From Clonostachys chloroleuca (lineage: Eukaryota; Ascomycota; Sordariomycetes; Hypocreales; Bionectriaceae), in assembly GCA_037952775.1 (NCBI GenBank), contig JBANAY010000001.1, positions 2,728,001-2,792,000 on the forward strand: a stretch of DNA of 64,000 nt, in the 5' to 3' direction. Positions 35,568 through 47,326 of this stretch are shown piece by piece. Position numbers and translations under genes: made by a program. The notes under the pieces were generated by a model. That model was not told the DNA's origin, did no database searches, and worked only from the letters and a program-made list of their open reading frames with translations. Each line of letters begins with the position of its first letter. Within the stretch, counting starts at the first letter, position 1.

Positions 35568-37770
35568 CAATACCTGAACCCGCGTCCGCGCAACTTCAGA
35601 CTCATCACCCATTATTTGCATAATTTGGATCATCCGACCTGCGTCTTGTTAGCTCATATTCCAGTGATCCTTTTAGGGCGTGCTTACTGATATCAGACTT
35701 TGCCCTTACGAACAATGGATCGCGGGCTAATAAATCCTCTCCTCCTGCCTCCTTGGAAGTCTCGCGAAGAACATTTCCAATACAGAGAGCTTCCAGAAAC
35801 GCTCGATGGTTGAAAACCCACCACACTCGTGCCTCGGACTCTAGGAGGTTGAACAACATGAAAAAGGCGGCAATGGCCTCGTGTGCCGCTTCAAGTGTGC
35901 CTCGCACGTTGACGGGGACCTCTGCGCTCTCCGATGCATGCACAAGCATCAAGTTGTGGAAGTAATTACTGGTCAGGAACAACGTCTGCCGTACAACCCG
36001 CTTGTTGGTCTTGGATAGACTGGAGAGACTATCAGGATCCCAGGACCGGAAAACGTCTGGAAACGATCGATAGACTGCCCGAAAGTCCGCTACTAGTTTG
36101 GATTTATGTCTCGCCGTGGCGCATATGGGTAGGTCTAACGAGCGCGGTGAGCAGATCGTTTCTTGCACCAGATTGGCCAGCGTCCAAGAAGCCCGGACGT
36201 AGGCCGTATCTGTGGGATCAGAACTCGCGATAGAGGCTCCATCTTCAAGCAAGTCATCCACCAGCACATCAGTATGTGTTGCTGACGGCGGTAACGACAG
36301 GAGAACTGTGAGAAATGTATCCTGCAGCAGCACGGCCTGCCACAGTTTCCTTCTGTGGTGTTGTTCGAAAGGAGTAGCGTTCGGTGTCACTATGACGACA
36401 ATGTTAGCATCCTCATAACGGACGTTGTCACTTTGTTCAGTCATACCAATTTTGGGATCGCGATGTAATCCCATAGCATATGCTTGTCGTATCAATATCC
36501 CGGCGAAAGCCCATCCATCAGAAGCGTGGTTGTCATTGATCAAAAAATAAGTGATCAGAACCATTGCTTGAATTGACCTAATAGATGCAGCGCTGAGATA
36601 TGAGAACATACGCAAGGCCTGGTTGCTTGCAGATGCATAAAACTCTGCAGTCTGCTTGCGATCCCGGGGAGAAGTCGAGGTAACAAATTGCGTCCCCAGT
36701 GCAAGCATAACAAATATGAGTCCCACGAAGGCAGGGTCGGCCTCATTCTTCTCCTCGGAAGGGAGTTGCCAAAAATGCTCATAGTCGGCATAGAAGGTTT
36801 GTCGATGAAGCATCGGGTAGACAGGGTCGACGCATTCAAAATACCGGTTGATGAGAATATCAGCTTGAATTTTATCAGGCAGTACCGAAACGACCTCGGG
36901 CAAGCCTCCTTCACAAGTCCAATAGTTGGCAAAAGGGTGCTCGGATCCAATACCAAACACGTTGCTGGCTTTGGGAATCGAGTATGGCACGTTGGACAAG
37001 AGTCCCGTAGACAAGGCTATCGCTCCTCTGGATGAAGTCTCATGTTCATTGCCTCTGTCAGCAATATTCGGGATTGGAGAGTGATTCTCTAGTCCTGTGA
37101 GCTTCTTTTTAGGAGGCTTGGTCATGCGCCTCCCATTGGCTTCGGTTCTTGATGTGGCTCTGAGTGGATGTCAGCACTTCAACTACGAAATGAACTTTTG
37201 GAATACTTTGAATGTCATACTCAAGAAGGTTGGCAACATGTGCATATCTGCATTCAGTCTGCCTCTTTATACCTTGTTTTTTGTAAGCTCACGTTGCTAT
37301 GATGGGGTAAGTGGAAGCTAAAAACTCACAAGCTAGACAGTGAGGTCGTCCACGGTCACACTATGCAGTACAAGGTCAATATAAGACATCCATACATGAA
37401 GGCGCCAAGAGCTTCAAAAGCAATGTGTACGCAAACTATACGCCAAAAAGGACAAATTGGAGAATTCCCATACCTTTGTCTTCCTCTCTACACACTCTTG
37501 ACACGACAACGTCGGCTTGTTACGCTTCTGCTTCTTTCTGACCCGCAGATCCCCGTTCCGACGCGACTCTTGGGGACTCACATCCCGATCACGGTCGGTA
37601 TAACTGGAGCCAGCGCTGTCAATTGGCGGCGCGACTCGGATTGTGGATGGGGTTGGCGACGGAAATGAGCCTAAAGGTGACACAGAGCCTCCCCCAACAC
37701 CAATGCCTTGGCCTTGGTGTGACCGATGTGAGGCGACCGGAGAATGATGGTACCGCCGAGACAGATCCAT
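35568..37770 (-). CDS. Zn2Cys6 transcription factor with fungal_trans domain
   Basis: Six exons: 37474-37770, 37330-37360, 37221-37272, 36447-37159, 35688-36389 and 35568-35638, giving 621 residues. The zinc cluster is assembled from three exons: Cys90-x2-Cys93-x6-Cys100-x6-Cys107-x2-Cys110-x6-Cys117, with intron 1 again falling just before the third Cys (KTK|C). The middle region carries the fungal-specific regulatory domain (VDPVYPMLHRQTFYADYEHFW, DGWAFAGILIRQAYAMGLHRDP, FEQHHRRKLWQAVLLQDTF, LLSLPPSATHTDV). The 57-nt intron at 36390-36446 is stop-free and in frame, so a form 19 residues longer is possible. The last exon ends MIQIMQIMGDES...RFRY after a GTAAGC...GCTAAC...CAG intron. Target genes and inducer unknown. 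Confidence 0.87.
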
Positions 37771-39659
37771 TCGCGATTGGATGCCGTGGCGCTCGGGCAG
37801 AGGCGCTGTTTATTCCCGAGTAAATGCTGGCCGACTCCGAAGTTCAAAACTCACACATGGGGACCCTCCTGGTTTTTTTCCGGCCCAGACCAGCAAAGTG
37901 GCTGATGGAACTGCCAAGTCCAGTTTGTGTAGCCCGGGAATAACTGATGGAGATGACGTGCAGCGGCCGGACTGCGGGTGGGCTTTTCCTTGGGGAATAG
38001 ACCGTGAGGGGAGAGACAAGCGCGGCGACGGTTTTGGATGTCCAATGAGCTTTGGGGCGGAAAGAGGAGCTGGGAATCGGATGCAATGGGAATAAGACGC
38101 AAATTTGGACAAAAGAAAGGAAAGACAGGATAAGCGAGACGAAGAGCGAGCGCGCGAGAAGTGCGAGTGAATGGGAGAGTGGGGAAGTGGCGACTGGGCA
38201 GCCAGAGCAAGAGCAACGGGCCCGATCCCGGCTGCTGTGTTGCTATTAGGTGCTACCTAAGGTAGGTCTAGTTCTGGGCGAGTTGCGATGGGGAACAAAT
38301 GGAGGTCCGACGAGCGCGGCGGCGAGCAAGGAAGCGCAACTGGACGTGGATAATTCCACTCACGAGATAGTTTATTGCCCATGCCTTTGCCTCCTTGCTG
38401 ATGAAGGATTGATTGTGACATCGCGTAGAGTCAGTCTATAGTAGTAATGAAATGATTATATTATTACTGAAACACCGGTCGCGCTTGCTTACCTACCTAG
38501 GAGGTAGTTCACACATAACCTTGTCCTTTAAACCTAGATTCCCCAGTCTGGGCGGATCTTGATTGATTGGGTGTGTCACAGGACGGTCAGGTCGGCTATT
38601 ATTGCCGACCATTTAAAATAGCCTTGTATAAGTGGCTGGGCCCCTGGTGTGGACCGGATACCTGTATTGAGAGAGGCAGACAAGCAGTCAGATCTGGACT
38701 CCTGGGGGGCGTTAAGCTCCAAGCAGCTTTGCGATTCTCTCGGCCTGGTGTCCGCCTTGGACCACAGACGGACTGTTGTCAAACCCGACCTGATCGCTGA
38801 GATGCCGGATACGGAGCATTTCCCCAGTCTTTAGATGCTTCCGGATCTACCCCGAGACTGCCGGCCGCCACCGGTGGCCTGAAGCCTTTACTGTGGAAAT
38901 CTTCAACATTCCTCACCGCATCTGTGCAAGTAGGTAAAACCTGTGCGCAGCGGACTTGGTATCAGCGGGCCCTCGTCTCGTACTGGGGCAAATGCAACAC
39001 TATTCGTATGATTCGCACCCGTCCCGATGTTCGGTGCAGATGGTGAAGAGGGGTTGGGGTCGATATTCCTTACCTCCAAATCACACATGAATCGAGGTAG
39101 GCCGCACACCAATCAGGATGCCATTTCATCAACCCCAACCACGTCGATATAATAGCATGATAATACCCATCTTGAATTCTGATGAATAATCGACAGCATT
39201 TTATCGTGATCACTGGGCAGAAGGAATCCGTAAGAGATTAGATATGTGCTACCATACAATGGAACTATGACGTGATTGAGTCCTCCAATTTTTTATCAGC
39301 TTGTAGCCGCCAAAGTTTATTCCAATTGAAATACAGGCATGAAATAAAAAGAAAGATGTTATCAGGCACGGACCTCGATATCTCAATGTAAAGCCCGCGT
39401 GTAAGTGCTCAGTAACCGCGTCATCTATTCCTTGAGTAGTCCCCAACCTGGCCTGATTCTGGGGTAGGTGGGGAATATGATGATGTCCACATCCTCAAAT
39501 GCTCCTAGTTTGCCCTGTCTACCTACATGATTAAGCCAAGCGACTTGCCGCTCCTCTCGCAACCCACGAACTCAAATGAGATCGCTAGATACTCACACCG
39601 AGAGGACAATGCAGCTTCGACATCATCTACAGCACGGTCTGGCTCGCACATCTCCCGCA
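37771..39659. other. Divergent intergenic region with palindromes
   Basis: About 1.9 kb between the regulator and the FMN-binding protein gene. It contains TACCT-A-AGGTA at 38254-38264 and CTACCT-AGG-AGGTAG at 38493-38507, two of the AGGTA-type palindromes seen elsewhere in the window. No convincing gene. Confidence 0.45.
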
Positions 39660-40427
39660 ATGGCAGCACCCTGGAGGTCTCAGTTCCTCTCGCATGTCCA
39701 AGAGGCACCCGTTTTCAACCTGAGTACGCTTCACTCCAATGAGCAGCCATTTTCTGCCGCAGGCTCTTCGCTTGCGCCGAGAGCCCGCACCGTCGTCTTC
39801 CGAGGGATGCTGGGCGGAATGGACGTCAATCCCAAGAACTCGGCCAAGCTGAATCCGGATACGTGGGAATCGGACCTGCTCACCCTCACAACCGACGACC
39901 GCATGGAGAAAGTCCCCGAGTTGTTGGGACATTCTTCCTCCGGCCAAAACCACCAGAGTCAGTCTGGTAGAGGGGGGCCTGTCGAGGCTGTGTTCTGGGT
40001 ACCGAAAACCAAAACGCAATGGCGGCTCCGGGGCCATGCGTACGTGATTGGTCCGGACATTGACACGGATGCTGGAGCGCCCGTGAGGAAGGCACTGGAA
40101 GATCAGATGCGGCGCATCGGAGACGGTCCTTGGAGCTGGGGAACGGAGCTCACCGCTCACTTCGGGAACCTTAGCCCTACCATGAGAGGATCTTTCCGTA
40201 ACCCACCTCCCGGAAGACCCGTCACAGAGAAGCCCGAGGAGGGGTACGGTTTGGGGCAGAAGGTGGGAGATCTTGAGGATGAGATTGCGAGAAGACACTT
40301 TCGCCTTCTCGTTATTGTCCCAGAAGACGTTGACCAAGTTGATCTCACGGATCCGGATAGAGGGCGACGGTGGAATTACCAGCGTACAGAATCGCAGACA
40401 TGGACGTCGGCAGAGCTATGGCCTTGA
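39660..40427 (+). CDS. Pyridoxamine 5'-phosphate oxidase-like FMN-binding protein
   Basis: Intronless; 255 residues from the ATG at 39660 (MAAPWRSQFLSHV), where homologues of this family normally begin. An in-frame ATG at 39576 would add 28 residues without family character. Seen: the split-barrel FMN fold signatures RARTVVFRGM, ESDLLTLTTDDRMEKVPEL, VEAVFWVPKTKTQWRLRGHAYVIG, and the C-terminal FRLLVIVPEDVDQVDL and RRWNYQ. This matches the Alr4036-type pyridoxamine oxidase-like domain, which is distinct from the true PLP-synthesising Pdx3. Substrate unknown; the family binds FMN and is commonly assigned as a general flavin oxidoreductase. Confidence 0.85.
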   Translation: MAAPWRSQFLSHVQEAPVFNLSTLHSNEQPFSAAGSSLAPRARTVVFRGMLGGMDVNPKNSAKLNPDTWESDLLTLTTDDRMEKVPELLGHSSSGQNHQSQSGRGGPVEAVFWVPKTKTQWRLRGHAYVIGPDIDTDAGAPVRKALEDQMRRIGDGPWSWGTELTAHFGNLSPTMRGSFRNPPPGRPVTEKPEEGYGLGQKVGDLEDEIARRHFRLLVIVPEDVDQVDLTDPDRGRRWNYQRTESQTWTSAELWP

Positions 40428-43400
40428 TCAGGGATACATTGAAGAGTCTATCGGAGGAGGAGGGTTCGTTTCCTACGTGTGTTGAAATATACGCTTGTGC
40501 GATATGAGTAACCTTGTTTGACCTGTTTTAACACATGATGACCTGCACTCCTTATCTGGTAGCCGTAAAGCATATAGAAAATGACTTGATAGAGAGGCAA
40601 GGATGTTATTTTATTAAATGATTTACGGAAGGTAATGGTGAGGCGAGGAAAATGCGTCACCAAGACATAGACGATGAGACTGGTACTCGACTGTTTAGAA
40701 ATATAGCAAACACGTGTGCTTGACACATGTAAAAAGTGCATCATAAATGAGATAATCCAATAAAGGTGTCTCATATTCCTCTCAGCATGAAGAACATTGC
40801 TTTTTCCCCTCTTCAGCTAGGGCCGAGGTCATGCTGGCTGGAGTATGAGCTCAAGCTCCAGATTAGGTATTGACCGGCCGTGAGAGAAGAGGAGAGAGAT
40901 GACAAGGGCATCGGCGCATTGGGATCATACTCTATGATTAATTTGAGAGTGAACCCCTATCCTGCTTCAATCATGAATGCTGGTGAGTTTGCGACCAATA
41001 TGCTATTTCATCCTTGGCTTGCATGAATCACCGTACCTACCTTGACGGTGCCATTATCATGTCCACCAACCTGCGAAGAAAAAAAAAAAAAACAACAACG
41101 CGCGGCCATGTGTGACTGCATAGGGCTGCATAGGATCCTGAGCATTGATATCCTCTCCCTACACCATCAATCTTGAGAACCAGCCAACCAAGGTGGAGGA
41201 CCGTCCTGGCATGCTGCCAGCTGAGACAGCCGTTGGTGATCTTCCGCCGGGCCTTTCACCCGTTTGGTGGCTTGGCCTGGCCCAGCCTCACCAACCGACC
41301 TACGTCAAAGATTTTGGGACGTTGGCATGACCTTTTTAAATTATCTCTGCGTCAAGCCCGCAGCGCGGCTTGCATAATCATCAGGTTCCTCATGCAGGGC
41401 CTTGGAGGGGGCTGCCGCTTCTGGTCTCCTCTGCGGGAGCGCGCCGGGCGACAGGTAGCTAACCGCCGACGGCAGACTCTCGCTCGCACCCCTTTCACGC
41501 AAGAGGCAAGAAGATGCGATCAAGAGGAGGATTCTTCGGTCTTTGAGTTCGCCGACGGCATTGGACTTTCCTCTGCATGGCACTATCCTACTCTACTAAA
41601 TCTTCTAGCTACTAGCGCGACAGAGCAACAGGCGGTCGGTGAGACACGTGTTTACAGACCTGTCTACATGCAGAAACCCGTTGTGCTTGTCATGCAAGTT
41701 CAATCAGAACAGGACTGGGCGGAGTTGGGAGGGAGGGAGGGCGGAGGCGGGAATGCACGAGGGGAGCATTTTGAGTGGAGGTTCAACGCTCAACCGTTTA
41801 CCCTCGAGAACAGCGGATTCGCGACTCGTTTCGAGGGCCTGGGCGATCAAACCCTCAACCCCTCCCCCGCCGCTCTCCACCAACTCCCCTGGGCATGGTT
41901 GCGTTGTGCTACATGCAGCCTGCGGCCAAAGTGAGACTGAGGAAGACTCCCGCGGTTGCCTTCCGAGGACAAGCGTGGCGCACTGAGCAATAGTCTGGCA
42001 CCTCACAGTTGTGATGCAGTAAGATGGTGCGCGGTCTACGGTATAGGCAACAGCGCTGATCGATCCCTGGGAAGCTAGCTCATAACAGCATGACAGGCTA
42101 TTGCATTGTCTGGACAAAAGCCCTTTGGTCTTGACGGAGTTCCACGGAGTGACCCCACCTCCCGATATCACTCCCAAGTGCTAATTAATGCGCCCATACA
42201 AGGGCAGTAGTAATACTCTGCTAAAAACTTACTACCTGCCAATGAAAGGTAAGGCAGACACTAGACACTGATAATAACTGAGAGACTGGGAGGGTCAGCT
42301 CGGGCTTTGTTCTGATATTGCCTGTTGACCTGTCTTGTTTTGAGGAGAATTCCGAAACTATTTAAAGGACAGGCGGCCGACCCTCATCGCGGTTGAGCGA
42401 TTTAACGGAAGTTGCCGACAACCCTCAATAGGGACGAGAAACTCCAATTGCAAGCTGGGCACAATGAGAATCAAGTGAAATGGGGAAAATTAAACGAGAT
42501 AGTAATGAGGCAACTGCGGTGGAGGGTTGGGGGTTCGGAGTATCAGTAGAGACAAGGGACAACCAACGCAAGTAAGAGATCAACCAGCGAATGTGTCCCC
42601 CAACGCACAACAAGTTGAATGCGCACAGAGGTATTCCCAAGTACCTTCTGGTTTATGAACAGTCTAGCCCACTTGGTTTCAGGGCATCACCCTTGAACCA
42701 ATGCCCGCGTATGATCCTTCCCGATCCGAGTGGAGATACTGTCTTACCGTGGCTAGTTAGAGAGGCGGAGGTGGAAGCAGGCTTGCCATGTGGTGGTGTG
42801 ACGGGATAAATCAGTCGAAAGGCTTGGATTGAGAGGAAAATCCTTTCATGAGAGGCTAGCGCAAGGATCTTACGCGCCACCAGGCAGACATTCGCCGCGC
42901 GATTCCTCTCAGTGTATGTATGCAGCGGGTTGGGTATCAACGCCAACGGCCTCAATCCTCCCATGACAGACGGAGTTGCGAGCAGGTGGAGGTGAAGCTG
43001 TCGCGCCCGCAGTCTTTATGCTTACCCTGGTTGCCAGTGGATGTTCCGGCTATCGCCAAAAGTTCCAGGCAGGCTCGAGGAAAGAAGCCCATGTAGGTCG
43101 ATATGGAATTTTGAAGGGATTTGCTCCTAGAGACGATGCGACTCACGCCGCCTTGAGCGACAGCCGACAGGGGGTGGCCGACGAGCTTGCCACGAGCTGG
43201 CCATGTCGTGTGGCCCATTTTGACACCCGCAATTTGACATTTCTCCGACGATCAAGTTGTGTACAAATCTCAGACGGGTTAACGGCCCAGATTCTTTAAT
43301 TACTAGGGCAAGGTTGGGGTTTAGAACCCGCATGACGGACGAGACAGAGGCTCAAATATGAGGGCAGTTCCCCGGCATGTGGTTATTTGCCCTGCTTTCT

Positions 43401-46400
43401 TTTCGAGACAATCGTCTGTGTCAATAGCGGCCGTGATTAAATGACAGTCTTGTCTCAAGCTTGCAAAGGCCTCTCCTTCTCAAGCCTGGGTACGCATAGG
43501 ATGATGCATGACCTTCGACAGGGATAACATATTACAGGGCGTATTGATGAATCTGATCTGGAATAAGGAGAACCTCCTTTCCCCCCTCCTCACTCGAACT
43601 CGTAGCTTCTGTTTCATAGGAAGGGCCTCGACGGGTAAGAACCGAACCGGGAGTGTGAACGGGCGTAGATTGCCAAGTCTGCACTCCGCAAGCATCTACC
43701 ACGTTTTCATTTACTTGTGTCCATCCCCAGCATGATGGGGAGGGATCCTTCTCGTTCCCTGTTCATACACTGTGCATCCGAACACGCAAAGACATCCAGA
43801 GGGTGACCTCTTAGCTCAACCTTGCTCCCTTTCACTTGACGGGCGGGGTTCCTTGCGTGCGCCAACCCCATCAAGACTCGTTTCCCTAAGATGGTAATAT
43901 ATGTCGTGCCGAGGGGCTTGGTCACTGTATGTACATGCGCCGCGCACCACATATGTAGTTACATCCAAGGCGGATCTATGCAGTGCTGGTCAAATCTGAA
44001 GGTATTTGGTCAAGGATTAGCTCGGGTTGCAGGGCGTTGTGACTCGCTAGAACCTACCCGGCAACTGGGGCCCCTCAGCGACAAGCTGAAAATACGGTTC
44101 TCGTTTAGCCTGCATCTCAACCCCCGCGAGACGTTGAAACTTATGACGCTCCAAGTGGAGTATCTCACACACCTCGATGTTGTCGTACACGCAGACATAC
44201 TATAGCGTCCTTCTGGAAGCCAGGACTGCTGCTCTTGCACTAAATGAGCAAGGAAATGGGTGCAATGGAAGCGGATACGCTCGTGGTGTGCGACCCGTTT
44301 CAACAGCGAACGGATAGGTTGTTGTTTGACGTTGATGTGAGATCAGGTGATGCCACCTCATACATCCTCACTGGATGTACTATGTAGCCAGCGATGCTAT
44401 ATTACATGCAGATACGCAGTCGATGTATTAATAGCAAGCCTTGCTCACGATATCACCCCCGAGGGTTGCACAGGTGATGAATGCAACGACATGTATCGTC
44501 AGCGCCCCTCTGAGGCAGAATTCTATGTGTGACCTCTTCCGTCTGGAGCTTTGGGGTCGGTGGATGTGTCTGGCAGTCGTCGTTGTCCATTCCGGGCGAG
44601 AGTAGCGGTGTCGATATTGAAGAACCCCGCGTCACAGCACCCTCCCTGTTGATGTGTGCTCCTACTGCAGGTCGATCACAAGGGGGCCAGGCCTGTATGC
44701 ACGTAGGAGTGGCCCCGGCAGGTCTGGCATTCTTCTATTCCTGTTGCTTCCGACTATCTCATGCATATTATCCTGCTAGGCCGGGCGACAACGCCAACAG
44801 CTTATTGTCCCCTTGACGGGCTTCCGGAACCGAACCACACCGGCAACATATGATTCTGTACTTTGTAGATCCTGGTCGACAGCAATAGACTCAGGCGCTT
44901 GTCAGATACTACTCTATTAAGCAACCACGCGTTTCCTCAGAGCGATGGAGAGCGAGCGCGGAACTTCGAAGCGGAACTTGTGGGGTTAACAGAGAGCATC
45001 TTGCGAGTCCATCTGTCAATTGAACAGAGTTGGGATGTGCTAGTAAAAAGAATCTACCGGCGGAATGTCGTCCCCACTGCATATTTGCATATGCCGCTTT
45101 CCGTAATGAGGCACAGTTGCGCGCCTGTTGCACGATATATGTATACCTAAAGCACTTACGCAGGTAGCCACTTCGCCGAAGGTGGTCGGTGTTTGTGTAC
45201 ACCGCAATAACGCTTGGGTTGCCCGAAGAAAGCAAGGGCAAAATCATGACATAAAATCATGATCGGCCAAGTGATAGCCGACAACAAATGCCCGACAGGG
45301 GTATGTAATCAATTGGCATGCCATTCAATGGAGAAGTTCACACGCTGAAAGACCCAGGTTTGCATGCATGTGGATGAGGGCTGAATGCCTTGAATACGAC
45401 AGCCTCCGTGTCCGTACACGACTGCTGTCTGTGATATGTGCATGAGGCTAGAATGTAGGTGTGGCACGGGGATCCCAAATAAACGCCGCTGTGCTACCGC
45501 CGGAAGGCATCTTGTGATCCGATCTTGCGTCGGGGAAGTATCGCAATTGGGAAACTGCTTCATTACGACGTGTAAGCACATAATGCCCACGGCACGGCGC
45601 TCATGCTTGCGTGCATATACTGTGCTCCTGTGGCTTTGGTGGCTCCCCTCTATCTAAGCGGATAGAGGATCATCCTTGGGGGCGTCGCCGACGTAATTTT
45701 GAGGCGCTACTACCTCGTTTGCTGGTATGTATCAACGGGACGAGTCGGCTTAATTCTCATTCGTCTGCTACCCATAGGGCTTCTTTGGGAAAAGCGGTTA
45801 TAGCCATGGTTTGTTGTGTGGTAGATGACGAGAGCAGATTGATGATACGTTGGCTTGTTCTGGCGATCCCAGGCATGGTGCTGGGAGTGCCTTGCGCTCC
45901 CGCCATGTGTGTGCTTTTTCTGTGCTCGGGTTTCTTACCTGAATTAACTGAATGGAGGGGCAGACATGCTTCAGCTACTTGGTGATAGTACCTTCCTTCT
46001 CTTCGCCAAAATCTCATCATCTGCCCGGCAAGTCAGGCAGCCAGTTCTTTCTGCTCCAGAGCCTCTCGGTCGTTTCCCTGCACATCTGTCTGTCTCGGTA
46101 TGCTCGCTACCCTCGGCTCGCGATGGCCGGCACAGCTTGTGTGGTCTGAACACTGCAAGTGATGGGGGTGGAGGGCATCCGACCCGTGGTGGGTACCTGA
46201 ATAGCTGGCTGGTTCCACAGCCGCACCCTTCGAATGGCCCTTTGCATCCAGACTTATGCACCACCAGCTTCGACCTGTCCAGGATGTTTGGGCCTACTGC
46301 AACTTTGGGGGGACGGATGTACCCTTAAGTAGCGCTTCTCTTGCCCCGCTGCCAGCTCCATCTCCGCCAGGCCCCTGCACCTTGGCATTCTCCTGGCCTA

Positions 46401-47326
46401 TCCTCGGTCTCTGTTGGATTGAACAAGGACGGCTAATTGCCTTGGGCACCGAATTGATAGGCAGTAGCCTATGGGTACGAGGTACCTAGTGCTCAGCAGC
46501 CAACCCCAGTTCCCTGTGGCCCGCCTACCTACTTCGCAATTACCTCCAGACGCATGTGCAAACAAAACTTCTACGTCCCCCATCCTGCTCCCATTCCCTC
46601 ACACTTTTGGCTCATTCTCCGATGGACATCGGCCGATGTCTTGCGCCTCTGTTGACGAACCTCGAATGAAGAAACCGTGGCACCGACTGATAACCTAATA
46701 TCATCCCAGGAGACCCTGCGAACACAGACCATCGAGACACCCGCGGCCCTGCACACCGTCCCCGTACCCGACTGTCGCTATCCGCCAACAATCCGCGGCC
46801 CTGATACAACCAACAACAGCTTGCCAATATCTACAGACTCGCTGCGGACCTTACCTCCGGCAGCTCCAGCAGAACCTTGTTTGCTTGCCAACATAGAAAA
46901 TATTATTAATACGACCGCGCACCCTTCTATTCTTGTATTTAGGTCGAAATTCCTACCTATCACTCGCGCGCACTTGGTCGACAGGCCAATCTCCTACGAT
47001 ACCGCGTATTTTCTTCGAGGAGATCGATTTGCTGAGGCTACGCTTTGGCCCTTCCCCTCTTGAGCTACCTGTACTCGGGCTGGACGTCTGATAGCTACTT
47101 TAGCTTTTCGGAGAATGCTTGCTGGGCAGTACATGCTACTCCCTTGCGTCTAGTGCTTGGTCTCGAATCATACTTTGACTTAGCCGGTGCGTCGCCAATT
47201 GATCTGCGCATTCCCCAACGGATTCCCCTCGACTTTCGTATTGTGGACGATATTTCGAGGCCGATATTTTCCCATCAACGAGATCGTCGGCATTCTCACT
47301 TCTCTGCATTTTCTACAGCACGTTAG
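40428..47326. other. Large gene-poor region
   Basis: About 6.9 kb without a supportable gene, in a window where genes otherwise occur about every 2.4 kb. Composition is not strikingly AT-rich, so it does not look like RIP-degraded repeats. It includes an A-run at about 41078-41092, an AGGTACCT palindrome at 46480-46487 and several scattered TACCTA/TAGGTA words. The longest open frame (41173-41934, plus) has no ATG near its start and biased composition without a domain. The 5' end and any leader exon of the gene at 47327 must lie in the right part of this region. Confidence 0.5.

Noticed and set aside
41173..41934. 253-codon open frame on the plus strand in the gene-poor block
   Set aside because: It has no ATG near its beginning, no recognisable motif and mixed Arg/Trp/Cys-rich composition; GC-rich DNA readily yields such stop-free frames.
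40428..47326. Degraded transposon or RIP-mutated repeat
   Set aside because: Base composition is not strongly AT-biased, there are no terminal repeats or transposase-like frames, and no TA-rich RIP signature was apparent by eye.
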